Below, in pieces: positions 36,119 to 45,233 of a stretch of DNA of 64,000 nt (the stretch's first letter is position 1; each line of letters opens with the position of its first letter). The stretch covers positions 1 to 64,000 of the forward strand of contig CACYGW010000003.1 of the NCBI GenBank assembly GCA_902774045.1. Reading direction: 5' to 3'. The translations under genes were made by a program, and so were the position numbers. The notes under the pieces were generated by a model. That model saw nothing but the letters and a program-made list of their open reading frames with translations, searched no databases and was not told where the DNA came from. This DNA is from an uncultured Bacteroidia bacterium. GTDB lineage: Bacteria; Bacteroidota; Bacteroidia; Bacteroidales; UBA932.

Positions 36119-39100
36119 TTAGAAGTTTGCACGGAGAGAAACGCCGATTGTACGTGATGTGGAGGTAGAACCACCGATGCAAACCTGATTTGCCCAGTTG
36201 GTACCGTCAGTTGCCTCTGCATCGAAGATAGGCAGGTTCTTGTAAACAAAGAACGGGTTACGTGCGAACACGGATACGTTCAGGTTGTTGCATTTGAACT
36301 TGCGTGTGAAGCTTTCAGGAATCCTATAGGTAAGGGTAATTTCGCGGCACTTGAGATAAGTGTTCTTGAAAATAGAACCTGAATAGAAGCGTACTCCGCC
36401 GGTTCCCCAGCCGTACTGTTTCTCGAGAGCCATTTCCTGGCTGACGATCTGGGTGTTTTCAGTACCGTCTGCAAGAACACCAGGGAGAACAACACCGTCG
36501 TGGCGAACAGGCTCGCCGTTAGGGCCGATTGTTCCGGTGTAAGCGATAGCTTTTCCACCGTCAAGGTAGTAGGAGATACCGCCCAGAGCCTCGTTACGGT
36601 TAGGGAGAGACTCCTCGATAGCACCAGTGTGCATGTAGTACTGGTAAGGCATATTGAAGATGTCGCCGCCAATCTGGAAGCTGAACTGGGTGTCAAGGGT
36701 GAGTCTCTTGTAAGAAAGGCTTGTTGAGAAACCACCAACGAGGTCAGGCATAGCGTTACCAACCTTTACCGGGCTGTCGCTACGTGCATAGTAACCGTCG
36801 TTACCTACGATCTTGTTTCCATTTGCATCATACTTGTAGTCGAATGAGTAGATGTCACCCATCTTCTCACCTATGTTAGAATAGAGATATACAGCACCAT
36901 TGTCCCAACGAGCGTGCTCCAGTCTCTCCATACCCTCGGTAAGTTTCTTAACCTCATTGCGGTTCCAAGCAAGGTTTGCATTGAGATCGAGTCTCCAGTC
37001 GGAGGTCTCGATAGGAGTGCCGTAAACAGCAACCTCAATACCCTGGTTGGTAAGCTCACCAACGTTCATAAGCATTGAAGAACCACCGGAAGAACGTGCA
37101 ACGGTAGCGTTAAGAATCTGGTCTACGATCTTCTTGTGATAGTAAGAAGCCTCGAAGCCCAAACGGTTGTTGAAGAACTTGCCTTCAAGACCGAACTCCC
37201 ACTCTTTAGTGGTCTCAGGCTTGATGGTCTCGTTTCCAAGGCTTGCGCCAAGCTGGTTGTAAACATATCCTGATGCGCTGCTCTGTGAGTAAGCAACAGC
37301 TGCACGGTAAAGATCAGGTGCAAGACCCACCTCACCATAGGATACACGGAATTTGCCATAATCTACCCACTTAGGGAGCTCGAGAAGCTCGGAGAGGATA
37401 ATGGAACCGTTAACTGAAGGATACCAGAAGGAGTTGTGTCCGGGAGCAAGAGTAGAAGTCTTCTCATTGCGGATTGTACCCTCGAGGTAAGCCCAGTCAC
37501 CGTAAGAAACAGAAGCGGTTGCATAAACGGCCTGCTTCAGGAGGTCTTTCTCGCTGCCGCTTGAGTTCTTTGTGCTGGCGCTTGCGTTAAGGTTGAACCA
37601 GTTCTCAACGGTAAGACCACCATTGGTACTTACGCTGGAGATGAATGTATGCTCGCGACGTGCAGAGTAACCAAGGTTTGCATCGATGGTTATCTTGTCT
37701 GTGAGTTTCTTGTTGTAGTTAAGGAGAAGGTCTCCATAGAGAGTCTGATAGTCATTCTTGGTAAGACCATAGTGACCGCCGTAGCCGCTGAATACAGAGG
37801 AGGTCTCCTGGTGCTCTTTGAGCTCTACGTTCTGGTGTGTCCAGTCTGTAGCAATGCTGCCCTTGAGGAGGAGGTCCTTGGTAATCTGCCACTGAGGAGT
37901 CACGCTGGCGATAACTCTCTGGTTGGTCTCATACTGCTCGCGACCGAGGATGTTCCAGAGGTACTCGCTGATGAGTGCAGGAACACCGGGGGTGTACTCC
38001 CAACCTTCTGCAGGATTCTCGTGAGAGCTTGAATAGTACTCGCGGTTGCGATAACCTGCAGCGGTAACGGTGTGCTCGCGATAGTAAGCAAGGTCCTCGA
38101 AGGAACCAACCATACCGGTGAAGTTGGTAACGAGACGGGAGATTCTGTAAGGACGGTTCTTAACGCTCTGGTTCATGTAGTTAACAGAGTAGTTGAGTTT
38201 TACAGCGCCGTCTGCGGTTACGTTCTGAGTTCCTGAGAGAGCGAAGTTGTGCTTGCCCAGGTGAGAGTTGTACTGGTTAGGAGTGTTGTCCATCCAAGTG
38301 TATGAGAAACGGGTGTTACCGTTGTCATTGCTGGAAGTGATGGCAACATTGTACTGCTGGGTGAAACCAGTGCGGAAGATGTTCTTGTAAGGGTTAGAGG
38401 TAACGGCTTTGTACTTCATCCAACCTGAAGGGGTGTAGATGTCGCGTCCGTCATACTCGGGACCATAGTAGTAGTAAGCACCACCACCGTCTGCCTGGCC
38501 CTGGAAGGAAGTAACGTTGTTGCCGTTACGATCCTTGTAGGATGATGTGAATCCGAAGGTGTCGGAAGTGGGATCCATGTCAACATCGTAGTAGCTCCAA
38601 TACTGGTAAGCATCGCCGGGACCGAATATGGTCTGCATCTTAGGCATGTATGCTACCATGTCTGCATAAGCAGTAGCGTTGAAGTCTACGTGAAGGCCAC
38701 TGTTCTTCTTACCCTTCTTCATGGTGATGAGAACTACACCGTTTGCGCCTTCTGAACCGTAAAGAGAGGTTGCGGAAGCGCCCTTAAGGATGGTGAGGTT
38801 CTCGATATCCTCTACGTTAATGTCGGACAAACCGTTGGACTGCATTCTCTGGATTCCCCAGTAGTCTGAGTTGTTAGCCTCACCGTTCCTGATAGGAACG
38901 CCGTCAACGATGATAAGAGGCTGGTTGGTACCGGTAATTGTGGAAAGACCACGTACGTTAATGGAGATAGCGCCGGTAGCACCACCAGGGGCGGTAGTTA
39001 CTCGAACGCCGGCTGCCTTACCGTAAAGTGCGGTACCCAGTGAAGGGGATGCAGTAGCATTAAGTTTGCTGGCATCAACAGATGAAACAGCGTAACCTAC

Positions 39101-39457
39101 TTTCTTCTCATCCTTGCGGATACCGAGAGCGGTTACTACGGTTCCTTCCAGCATCTCAGAGTCCTCCTGGAGAACTACATTGATGGGCTGGCCATTGAAA
39201 ACCACAACCTGTGAAGTGTAACCGATGCAAGAGAATTCAATCCTGTCACCTGTCTTAGCTGTAAGAGTATAGGAACCATCAACTTCTACAACAGTACCGT
39301 TGTGAGTTCCGGATACAAGTACAGAAGCACCGACAACAGGCTGACCTGCGGCATCTTTTACTGTTCCTTTAACTGTGGTCTGGGCATAGGCGGTGAGGCC
39401 TGCGGCCAGGATGCATACAGTCAAAGCAACTCTGGTAAACAGATTTTTCATGTGCAT
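36119..39457 (-). CDS. SusC/RagA-type TonB-dependent outer-membrane transporter
   Basis: A 1112-residue TonB-dependent porin. A signal peptide (to about residue 26, AYAQ) is followed by a carboxypeptidase-regulatory-like beta domain (VKGTVKDAAGQPVVGASV, about 28-105). The plug follows with VNVRGLSTI-like INVRGLSTITGTNQPLIIVDG and SATSLYGSEGANGVVLITMKKG (about 135-255), then a 22-strand barrel ending in LRANF. It imports a substrate captured by the downstream SusD partner. Start could also be Met3 (39451). The promoter box at 39509-39516 gives a 50-nt leader. Confidence 0.96.
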   Translation of the reverse strand: MHMKNLFTRVALTVCILAAGLTAYAQTTVKGTVKDAAGQPVVGASVLVSGTHNGTVVEVDGSYTLTAKTGDRIEFSCIGYTSQVVVFNGQPINVVLQEDSEMLEGTVVTALGIRKDEKKVGYAVSSVDASKLNATASPSLGTALYGKAAGVRVTTAPGGATGAISINVRGLSTITGTNQPLIIVDGVPIRNGEANNSDYWGIQRMQSNGLSDINVEDIENLTILKGASATSLYGSEGANGVVLITMKKGKKNSGLHVDFNATAYADMVAYMPKMQTIFGPGDAYQYWSYYDVDMDPTSDTFGFTSSYKDRNGNNVTSFQGQADGGGAYYYYGPEYDGRDIYTPSGWMKYKAVTSNPYKNIFRTGFTQQYNVAITSSNDNGNTRFSYTWMDNTPNQYNSHLGKHNFALSGTQNVTADGAVKLNYSVNYMNQSVKNRPYRISRLVTNFTGMVGSFEDLAYYREHTVTAAGYRNREYYSSSHENPAEGWEYTPGVPALISEYLWNILGREQYETNQRVIASVTPQWQITKDLLLKGSIATDWTHQNVELKEHQETSSVFSGYGGHYGLTKNDYQTLYGDLLLNYNKKLTDKITIDANLGYSARREHTFISSVSTNGGLTVENWFNLNASASTKNSSGSEKDLLKQAVYATASVSYGDWAYLEGTIRNEKTSTLAPGHNSFWYPSVNGSIILSELLELPKWVDYGKFRVSYGEVGLAPDLYRAAVAYSQSSASGYVYNQLGASLGNETIKPETTKEWEFGLEGKFFNNRLGFEASYYHKKIVDQILNATVARSSGGSSMLMNVGELTNQGIEVAVYGTPIETSDWRLDLNANLAWNRNEVKKLTEGMERLEHARWDNGAVYLYSNIGEKMGDIYSFDYKYDANGNKIVGNDGYYARSDSPVKVGNAMPDLVGGFSTSLSYKRLTLDTQFSFQIGGDIFNMPYQYYMHTGAIEESLPNRNEALGGISYYLDGGKAIAYTGTIGPNGEPVRHDGVVLPGVLADGTENTQIVSQEMALEKQYGWGTGGVRFYSGSIFKNTYLKCREITLTYRIPESFTRKFKCNNLNVSVFARNPFFVYKNLPIFDAEATDGTNWANQVCIGGSTSTSRTIGVSLRANF

Positions 39458-39508
39458 TTGTGTTAGTTAATAATTATTGGGCTGAAATGTTGAAACTTTC
39501 GGTTTAGG

Positions 39509-39516
39509 CAAAAGTA
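39509..39516 (-). promoter_or_regulatory. -7 box for the susC-susD operon
   Basis: TACTTTTG on the minus strand fits TAnnTTTG. No TTTG is found at the normal -33 spacing, so an activator may be needed, as is common for such operons. No sigma/anti-sigma or regulator gene lies beside it. Confidence 0.55.
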
Positions 39517-39556
39517 TCACACAAATTTAAAACGTTTATTTCAATAAAACAACAAC

Positions 39557-40408
39557 TTAGAAGGAAAAAAAGTATCCAAGTCGGCCATATAATAAATTTC
39601 GGCGGTCATAGACCAAAGATTTAATTACGGTGCCTTGCTTGTTTGCATCTATGTCAAGCTCGGTTTCGTAGTCGTACAATATGGTTAAACGGAGCTTATG
39701 CCCCTTAGCAAGCTTGTAGTCAGCACCGATGGCGTTCCTTAGCCGGTTTATCCTTATTTTGTCGAACCCTTCCAGGAACCAGCCCTTGTCGCCCACCGGG
39801 CTTCCGGAGGCATCCGTGAACTGCATTATGTACTGGTCATAATATAAATTGGTAAGGTTGGGCTCCCTGAACGTGGTTTTTAACTCCAGATATGTGAATA
39901 AATCGAATTTTTTGGAAAGGTTCCATTGCAGCCTGGCCCGCAGCTTAATAAAGATGTCTAACCTGGTAGTTTGATACTTATTAATATCCCAGGTCTTATA
40001 GGATGCGCCCAGTTTCTCTGTAAATATCAATTTGAATTTCCTGTTTAATTTGAATGTTTCCTTGGCTCCGGCTTCCAGGCGGTGGCGGGATTTATAATCG
40101 TCGCCATTGTTCATGATGCCGCAATAGGTGTAGTCTGCCAGAAGAGAAAACTTCTTGGTGTGCTTGTATTCCACTCCCAGATTGCCGCGGATTTGCTTGT
40201 CGTACAGGAAGTCGCCTCGCATCCTGAATTCTCCGCCGGCGTGGAATTCCCAGAACGGGTTTACTTTTTTACGGGCCTCGGCGGTGAACTGGATTCCATA
40301 TTTAAGACCGGGGTCGTTTTTGGGAATGTCGTGATGTGCCGGTACGGGCTGCCCCTTTGCAGAGACGGCACCCAGAACTATCAGCAGGGTGCAGAATAAT
40401 TTTTTCAT
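39557..40408 (-). CDS. DUF2490 family outer-membrane protein
   Basis: A 283-residue protein with a signal peptide (cleavage near AKGQ) and alternating amphipathic beta strands ending in GRLGYFFSF, consistent with a small outer-membrane barrel. The DUF2490 pattern is visible in RHRLEAGAKETFKLN, LRARLQWNLSKKFDLFTYLE and RINRLRNAIGADYKL. The function is unknown. The ATG overlaps the stop of the CotH gene (TGATG); one codon upstream, a second ATG is also possible. The CotH gene is upstream on the same transcript. Confidence 0.82.
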   Translation of the reverse strand: MKKLFCTLLIVLGAVSAKGQPVPAHHDIPKNDPGLKYGIQFTAEARKKVNPFWEFHAGGEFRMRGDFLYDKQIRGNLGVEYKHTKKFSLLADYTYCGIMNNGDDYKSRHRLEAGAKETFKLNRKFKLIFTEKLGASYKTWDINKYQTTRLDIFIKLRARLQWNLSKKFDLFTYLELKTTFREPNLTNLYYDQYIMQFTDASGSPVGDKGWFLEGFDKIRINRLRNAIGADYKLAKGHKLRLTILYDYETELDIDANKQGTVIKSLVYDRRNLLYGRLGYFFSF

Positions 40409-41631
40409 CATAGTGCAGAGCAATAATCGTCAAGGAAAGCTACGCGTTGCAGAAAACTAAGTTTCAGGCGTTGGACGGCTTCGTCAAAGGTCAGGAATTC
40501 GTCACCGTTGCGGTTGTTGTGTTTTATAGGCCAGAGTTGGTGGTCGATTGTTTCGGATTCTCTTATATAATCTGCCGTATCGTCTATGTAAGCGGGTATC
40601 CTGTCTTCCAGGAGGGGCTTTAGCTCTGCCCAGCGGGCCTTTAGCGTAGCGCGGAATTCCGGCTTGGAGAGCAGGGCGTCGAACCATACCGACTTCCCGT
40701 TGATAAGGCCGGTCAGGTCCGGGCGGAAGGTATGGAAGTCAAAGTCCCAGCAGGGGCCGGCCCTAAGGACACCATCGCCCTTACAATACATATATACCCC
40801 GTAGGGGTGAGTGGGCTCGTTGCATCCGGTTATTTCCTCTACCAGGAACCAGTCGCAAAAACTCTGTACGTCCAGCAGGGAGTTCCAGTTGCCTTCGCTC
40901 TTACTATTATATAAGGTGTTCTCTACATTGTCTATGGCCTGGCGTATCTCTGAAAATTTTTTTGCATCCAGGGATACATCGCTTTCGGTTATTATGTTTA
41001 CAGGGAGTTTTTTTATCTTGGTGGTAAAGCGATAGGTCTTGTCATAGTGCATGTCTATGAAGATCATGAACCCGTTAGTGTGTATGCCCAGTTTGCCGGG
41101 CTCTACTTTCTCCGTGAGGTAGAAATTGCCGTACCAGTCGTCGTCCAGCACCAAATCTACGAATTCGCCCCGCGGGGTCCATTCCAAAGAGGTGAGGCGT
41201 GAAATCTCAAGGGCTATGGCGTTGCGTATGTTGGTGCGGTCCCTCCAGTTGGCCAGCATACACCAGCGGGAACTTTCCGGCATCCCCAGGAGCGATACAG
41301 CCTCTTTGTCTTCGAATTTTATGTTGAAGGGTTTCTTTGGGAAGGACCAGGTGCTGTTGCCGCGGCCTTTTACGGATATCTCGTATTTGGGCGTGCGGCT
41401 CTCCGGAGTGTAGATTCTGAACTCGGCATCTTTCCAGGATTCCTTGTTCTTTATGCCTTTGCCGCTTTCTGTGTCCAGGAACATTACCGGCAGGGTGCGG
41501 GTACCATCGGCAAACTCGCGCTCTATGTCATCCTTGTCAATATCCTTTAGGCTGCCGCCCTTGGATTCAAGCAAATAGGCGCAGCCTTGCATGGAGAGAG
41601 CTACGATAACCGCAAAAAAGAGACGGTACAT
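40408..41631 (-). CDS. CotH-kinase family lipoprotein
   Basis: A 407-residue lipoprotein (signal ending SMQGC). The CotH fold, an atypical protein-kinase-like family, is shown by VKGRGNSTWSFPKKPFNIKF, WCMLANWRDRTNIRNAIALE, GNFYLTEKVEPG and the metal-binding AGPCWDFDFHT. CotH of Bacillus spore coats is a kinase; the role of Bacteroidota secreted members is not known. It heads a two-gene operon with the DUF2490 gene, and its promoter overlaps that of the divergent GH125 gene. Confidence 0.9.
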   Translation of the reverse strand: MYRLFFAVIVALSMQGCAYLLESKGGSLKDIDKDDIEREFADGTRTLPVMFLDTESGKGIKNKESWKDAEFRIYTPESRTPKYEISVKGRGNSTWSFPKKPFNIKFEDKEAVSLLGMPESSRWCMLANWRDRTNIRNAIALEISRLTSLEWTPRGEFVDLVLDDDWYGNFYLTEKVEPGKLGIHTNGFMIFIDMHYDKTYRFTTKIKKLPVNIITESDVSLDAKKFSEIRQAIDNVENTLYNSKSEGNWNSLLDVQSFCDWFLVEEITGCNEPTHPYGVYMYCKGDGVLRAGPCWDFDFHTFRPDLTGLINGKSVWFDALLSKPEFRATLKARWAELKPLLEDRIPAYIDDTADYIRESETIDHQLWPIKHNNRNGDEFLTFDEAVQRLKLSFLQRVAFLDDYCSAL

Positions 41632-41659
41632 AGAAAATATATTTTTAATTCCCCTTTAC

Positions 41660-41692
41660 TTGGGCAAATTTATATATAAAATGGTATCTTTG
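41660..41692 (+). promoter_or_regulatory. Promoter of the GH125-nuclease-plug genes
   Basis: TATCTTTG at 41685-41692 fits the -7 consensus; TTG at 41660-41662 lies 22 nt upstream, a little longer than usual. The ATG at 41717 is 24 nt downstream. Confidence 0.6.
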
Positions 41693-41695
41693 CAA
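41665..41695 (-). promoter_or_regulatory. Promoter of the CotH-DUF2490 operon
   Basis: On the minus strand TTG (41695-41693) lies 20 nt before TAAATTTG (41672-41665). It occupies the same 33 bp as the plus-strand promoter, so the two interleave. The CotH ATG at 41631 is 33 nt downstream. Confidence 0.65.
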
Positions 41696-41716
41696 CAATC
41701 GAACATTGTTTGCATT

Positions 41717-43141
41717 ATGAAAAAATTGGTATTCTTCGTCATCACTCTCTCATTGTATAGCTTTTATGCCTGCAGCACATCGGCTCAAACGCCTCCGAGC
41801 CGCCGTCCTGCGCCCCAGGAAAGGCTCTTTACCAGCCAGGCAATAGAGAATGAGATTTCCCGGGTAGCCGGGCTTATTACAGTGCCCAAATTGCAGTGGA
41901 TGTTTGTAAACTGCTTCCCTAATACGCTGGACACTACGGTTCACTACAGGGAGGACGAGGACGGAACCCCCACTACCTTTGTATATACCGGGGACATTCA
42001 CGCAATGTGGCTGCGGGATTCGGGCGCACAGGTCTGGCCCTATGTCGCCTATGCATCGGAGGATGAGGCGCTTAGAAAAATGATTGCCGGAGTGATAAAT
42101 ACTCAGCTGCGCCTTATAACCATCGACCCGTACGCAAATGCCTTCAATGACGGGCCCACGGGCGAGGGTGCCAAGGATGAGACGGGTTCTCCTCAAAACC
42201 CTAATGTGTTCGAGCGCAAGTGGGAGGTTGATTCCCACTGCTATCCCGTACGTCTTGCCTATGCTTACTGGAAGGCTACCGGGGATGAGTCTGTGTTTGG
42301 CCCGCTGTGGATAGAGGCAATCGAGACCATTCTTGAGACTTTTACAGTCCAGCAGCGCAAGGAGGGCGACGGGCCCTATTATTTCCTGCGGGTTACAGAC
42401 CGCCAGCTGGACACCAAGGACCGTACCGGCCTTGGAAATCCGGTTAAGCCAGTTGGGCTGATAGCTTCTTCTTTCCGCCCCTCTGACGATGCTACACAGT
42501 TCGATTTCCTTGTACCGTCCAACTTCTTTGCAGTAAGCATTTTGCGCAAGGCTGCCGAGATTTTGCAGACCGTGAATAACAAGCCCGCTCTGGCCCGGAG
42601 ATGTCTTGCCCTGGCCGACGAGGTGGACGCTGCACTTAAGGAGTATGCCGTTGGGGAACACCCTGTTTTTGGAAAGGTCTATGCTTATGAGGTTGATGGT
42701 TTCGGAAATAAATATTTTATGGACGATGCCAACGTGCCCAGTCTGCTGTCGCTCTCTTATCTGGATCCTTCTCTGGCGGCAGACCCGGTTTATCAGAATA
42801 CCCGCCGTCTTGTATGGAGCGAGTACAACCCGTATTTCTGGCGCGGCAAGGCCGGAGAGGGCATTGGCGGCCCCCATATAGGAAAGGAGGTCATCTGGCC
42901 TATGAGTATAATGATGAGGGCTTTTACCTCTGACGATGATGCCGAGATTCTGCACTGCCTGCAGCAGCTGGTGGATACCGATGCGGGCACCGGCTTTATC
43001 CACGAGTCTTTTAACAGGGACGATGCTGCCGATTTTACGCGAGAGTGGTTTGCCTGGCAGAATACCTTATTCGGGGAGTTGATTATCAAGCTCATAGCGG
43101 ACGGCAGGCTGGAGATTGTAAATTCTGTAAAATGTAATTAA
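41717..43141 (+). CDS. GH125 exo-alpha-1,6-mannosidase
   Basis: Removes terminal alpha-1,6-mannose, for example from N-glycan or yeast-mannan cores. The 474-residue protein has a signal sequence (MKKLVFFVITLSLYSFYAC) and GH125 (former DUF1237) marks: LQWMFVNCFPNTLDTTV, the acid Asp101 in MWLRDSGAQ, KWEVDSHCYPVRLAYAYW, SSFRPSDDA and the probable base Glu430 in HESFN, then REWFAWQNTLFGELI. I start at 41717; a longer open frame upstream crosses the promoter. The nuclease gene follows after 2 nt. Confidence 0.94.
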   Translation: MKKLVFFVITLSLYSFYACSTSAQTPPSRRPAPQERLFTSQAIENEISRVAGLITVPKLQWMFVNCFPNTLDTTVHYREDEDGTPTTFVYTGDIHAMWLRDSGAQVWPYVAYASEDEALRKMIAGVINTQLRLITIDPYANAFNDGPTGEGAKDETGSPQNPNVFERKWEVDSHCYPVRLAYAYWKATGDESVFGPLWIEAIETILETFTVQQRKEGDGPYYFLRVTDRQLDTKDRTGLGNPVKPVGLIASSFRPSDDATQFDFLVPSNFFAVSILRKAAEILQTVNNKPALARRCLALADEVDAALKEYAVGEHPVFGKVYAYEVDGFGNKYFMDDANVPSLLSLSYLDPSLAADPVYQNTRRLVWSEYNPYFWRGKAGEGIGGPHIGKEVIWPMSIMMRAFTSDDDAEILHCLQQLVDTDAGTGFIHESFNRDDAADFTREWFAWQNTLFGELIIKLIADGRLEIVNSVKCN

Positions 43142-43143
43142 TA

Positions 43144-44763
43144 ATGCAAAGGGGAAGTATTTTTGTGTTTATTGTGACGGCCCTGCTTTTTGCTCTTTCC
43201 TGCGGGAAGGACAGCAGGCCCGCAGATAATAAGGTAACCAATGTCGCGGTTTCCGTCAAAACGCCTACCGTAGATGCTGTCTCCGGAAGCCAGTTCATCA
43301 GCATTACCTGTTCCGGGCAGTGGACTTTATCATGCAATGCCACCTGGGTGTCTTTTTCTGCTACTTCGGGCGTGGGGTCGGCAAGTATCGTCCTAAGATA
43401 TGAGGCCAATACCCAGACTGCGGAAAGATCTGCTTCAGTAGTTGTTACCTGCTCCGGGAAGAGCGCCGTTGTTTCCATCACTCAAAAAGGTGTGCCCTCC
43501 GGCGGGGAAGACCCTGGCACGGATCCTGGCACAGACCCGGGCACCGATCCCGGAACCGATCCTGGCGCCGTGCAGCCGGACGCTGACGTAGAGACCCTTG
43601 AGGCCACCGATGTAACTTATTACAGTGCCCAGATAAACGGAATCTACTATCAGGCCACCAGCATCCCCAGGGATGTGGGCTTCGAGTGGGGAATTTCCTC
43701 TACCAACCTTAGCAGCGTGGCAGAGTACGACTGCGAGATGGACTCTACTTCCGATTCTTTCTCCTTTGTGCTTTCCGGCCTTTCGGAGAGTACCACCTAT
43801 TATTACAGGGCTTTCGCGGTAATTCAGGAGGGCTCTGCCTTCAAGACCTGCTATGGCCAGATTTGTTCCTTTACTACGCTTCAGGACACCAGCGGAGGCC
43901 AGGGAGGCGGTCAGCCGGCAGGGGGCCAGCGTGGCTGGTACGAACTTCCCGTGATGAACATTGCTACCAGCGGAGACTATATGTACGACGCCGACAACAC
44001 CTCCAATTACTACGCTTATCATATCTGTCCCGATATTTATTCCGGAGGCAAAAAGGCCAGGAATTACACCGTATGCTGGAGCGCAGAAGACCATTGCCCG
44101 CTTTGGGTGGCAGCACCCAGGCACAGTATGTATGTGGGATCGGCAAACAGGACCAATGCTTATCAGACAGACCCTGACATTCCCTCGTCCGTACAGTACA
44201 CGGCCACCAGCGCCGGAAGCGCCAGCGGGTGCAACAGGGGGCATATGCTTGGCTCTGCAGAGCGTACCGCTTCTACGGCTGTAAACCGTCAGGTATTCTA
44301 TATGAGCAACATCGCTCCCCAGCTGAGCGAGGGCTTCAATACCGGTGGTGGCGGCTGGAATACCCTTGAGGACTGGGTGGACGGCCAGGTTTGCTCCGAC
44401 ACTCTGTATGTGGTGATTGGCTGCTATTTCAAGCAGTTTACCGATGGTTACGGAAATACCGTGAATCCCAAGAAGATTACCTATGCCGGCAGGAGCGACG
44501 TTTCCTTCCCCACGATGTTCTACTACCTGCTGCTCCGTACAAAATCTGGTCAAAGCGGAAAGGCCCTCAAGGACTGCACTGCCTCTGAGATTAAATGCGC
44601 GGCCTTTGTACGCGCCCATTCCAACAACCTTAAGGGAAGAAGCGTTTCGTCTGCGGAGATGATGACAGTATCGCAGCTGGAAGCCATAACGGGCATAACC
44701 TATTTCCCCAATGTGCCTAACGTACCCAAGACGGTGGCCAACGCCTCTGACTGGGGCCTTTGA
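43144..44763 (+). CDS. Secreted DNA/RNA non-specific endonuclease with BACON and fibronectin-like domains
   Basis: A 539-residue lipoprotein (signal ending FALSCG). Residues about 32-118 are BACON-like (SGQWTLSCNATWVSFS, SVVVTCSGKSAVVSITQKG). A (GTDP)4 linker at 125-140 leads to a fibronectin III-like domain (about 150-245; GLSESTTYYYRAFAVI). The nuclease follows, with the catalytic His367 in CNRGHMLGSAER and the metal Asn region YMSNIAPQ, GGGGWNTLEDWV. It would degrade extracellular nucleic acids, giving nucleotides or phosphate. It shares a transcript with GH125. Confidence 0.93.
   Translation: MQRGSIFVFIVTALLFALSCGKDSRPADNKVTNVAVSVKTPTVDAVSGSQFISITCSGQWTLSCNATWVSFSATSGVGSASIVLRYEANTQTAERSASVVVTCSGKSAVVSITQKGVPSGGEDPGTDPGTDPGTDPGTDPGAVQPDADVETLEATDVTYYSAQINGIYYQATSIPRDVGFEWGISSTNLSSVAEYDCEMDSTSDSFSFVLSGLSESTTYYYRAFAVIQEGSAFKTCYGQICSFTTLQDTSGGQGGGQPAGGQRGWYELPVMNIATSGDYMYDADNTSNYYAYHICPDIYSGGKKARNYTVCWSAEDHCPLWVAAPRHSMYVGSANRTNAYQTDPDIPSSVQYTATSAGSASGCNRGHMLGSAERTASTAVNRQVFYMSNIAPQLSEGFNTGGGGWNTLEDWVDGQVCSDTLYVVIGCYFKQFTDGYGNTVNPKKITYAGRSDVSFPTMFYYLLLRTKSGQSGKALKDCTASEIKCAAFVRAHSNNLKGRSVSSAEMMTVSQLEAITGITYFPNVPNVPKTVANASDWGL
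43516..43563 (+). repeat. Four 12-bp in-frame repeats coding GTDP
   Basis: Four units of the type GGCACNGAYCCN encode (Gly-Thr-Asp-Pro)4, a flexible linker between the BACON and fibronectin-like domains of the nuclease. The units differ at third positions. Confidence 0.9.
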
Positions 44764-44783
44764 TAAAAGTAATTCAGCGCTAT

Positions 44784-45218
44784 ATGAAAAACATAATTAA
44801 AATTGCAGTTCTGGCCGTTTTCTTTATGACCGTGGCCGATGGTTGCGGCGTAATCAAGTTCAAGGAGTCTGCCTTTGGCTCTTCCGAGGAAGGAGGCGTG
44901 AATGCCAACTATCTTAAGGTAGACACTGCAGAGGCTATGAGGTATGCCAATGTTTACGAATTTATGAGCAACAGATTCGTGGGGGTTGATGTCAGGCGCT
45001 CCGGCCCCGGAGAGTACTCCATTCGCGTAAGGGGCATCAACAGCATTACCGGATCGCTTGACCCTGTGCTCATTGTAGACGGCGTACCATCCAGGGATTT
45101 GCTGGGAGTCAATATGGCAGACCTGGACACTATAGAAATAGTAAAGGGACCCAAGGCGGCCAAGTATGATGTCGATGGTGCCGTCAAGGGGGTAATTATT
45201 GTAACTACAAAAAGGTAA
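44784..45218 (+). CDS. Orphan TonB-receptor plug-domain protein
   Basis: A 144-residue protein with an N-terminal hydrophobic signal, a possible lipid-attachment Cys in VADGCG, and then an isolated plug-like domain: VGVDVRRSGPGEYSIRVRG, NSITGSLDPVLIVDGVPSRD, LDTIEIVKGPKAAKYDVDGA and VKGVIIVTTKR. There is no barrel, so it cannot be a transporter alone. It is not a fragment at a broken gene: xseA begins 15 nt after its stop with no barrel remains. I start at 44784; an upstream in-frame TTG at 44760 would overlap the nuclease stop. Confidence 0.82.
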   Translation: MKNIIKIAVLAVFFMTVADGCGVIKFKESAFGSSEEGGVNANYLKVDTAEAMRYANVYEFMSNRFVGVDVRRSGPGEYSIRVRGINSITGSLDPVLIVDGVPSRDLLGVNMADLDTIEIVKGPKAAKYDVDGAVKGVIIVTTKR

Positions 45219-45233
45219 GTTTTTCCCGGGCTT

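Noticed and set aside
39480..39556. Search for a complete TTTG -33 element and sigma/anti-sigma genes for the SusC/SusD pair
   Set aside because: Only the -7 box fits; no regulator gene is adjacent, so no further regulatory claim is made.
41750..43003. A 417-codon minus-strand frame opposite the GH125 gene
   Set aside because: The GH125 frame has catalytic motifs and a signal peptide; the opposite frame has none.
43516..43563. Short tandem repeats considered as a CRISPR or phase-variable tract
   Set aside because: Units are 12 bp, in frame, differ at third positions and code a known type of GTDP linker.
43435..44619. A 394-codon minus-strand frame opposite the nuclease gene
   Set aside because: Shadow frame; the nuclease motifs and linker repeats fix the coding strand.
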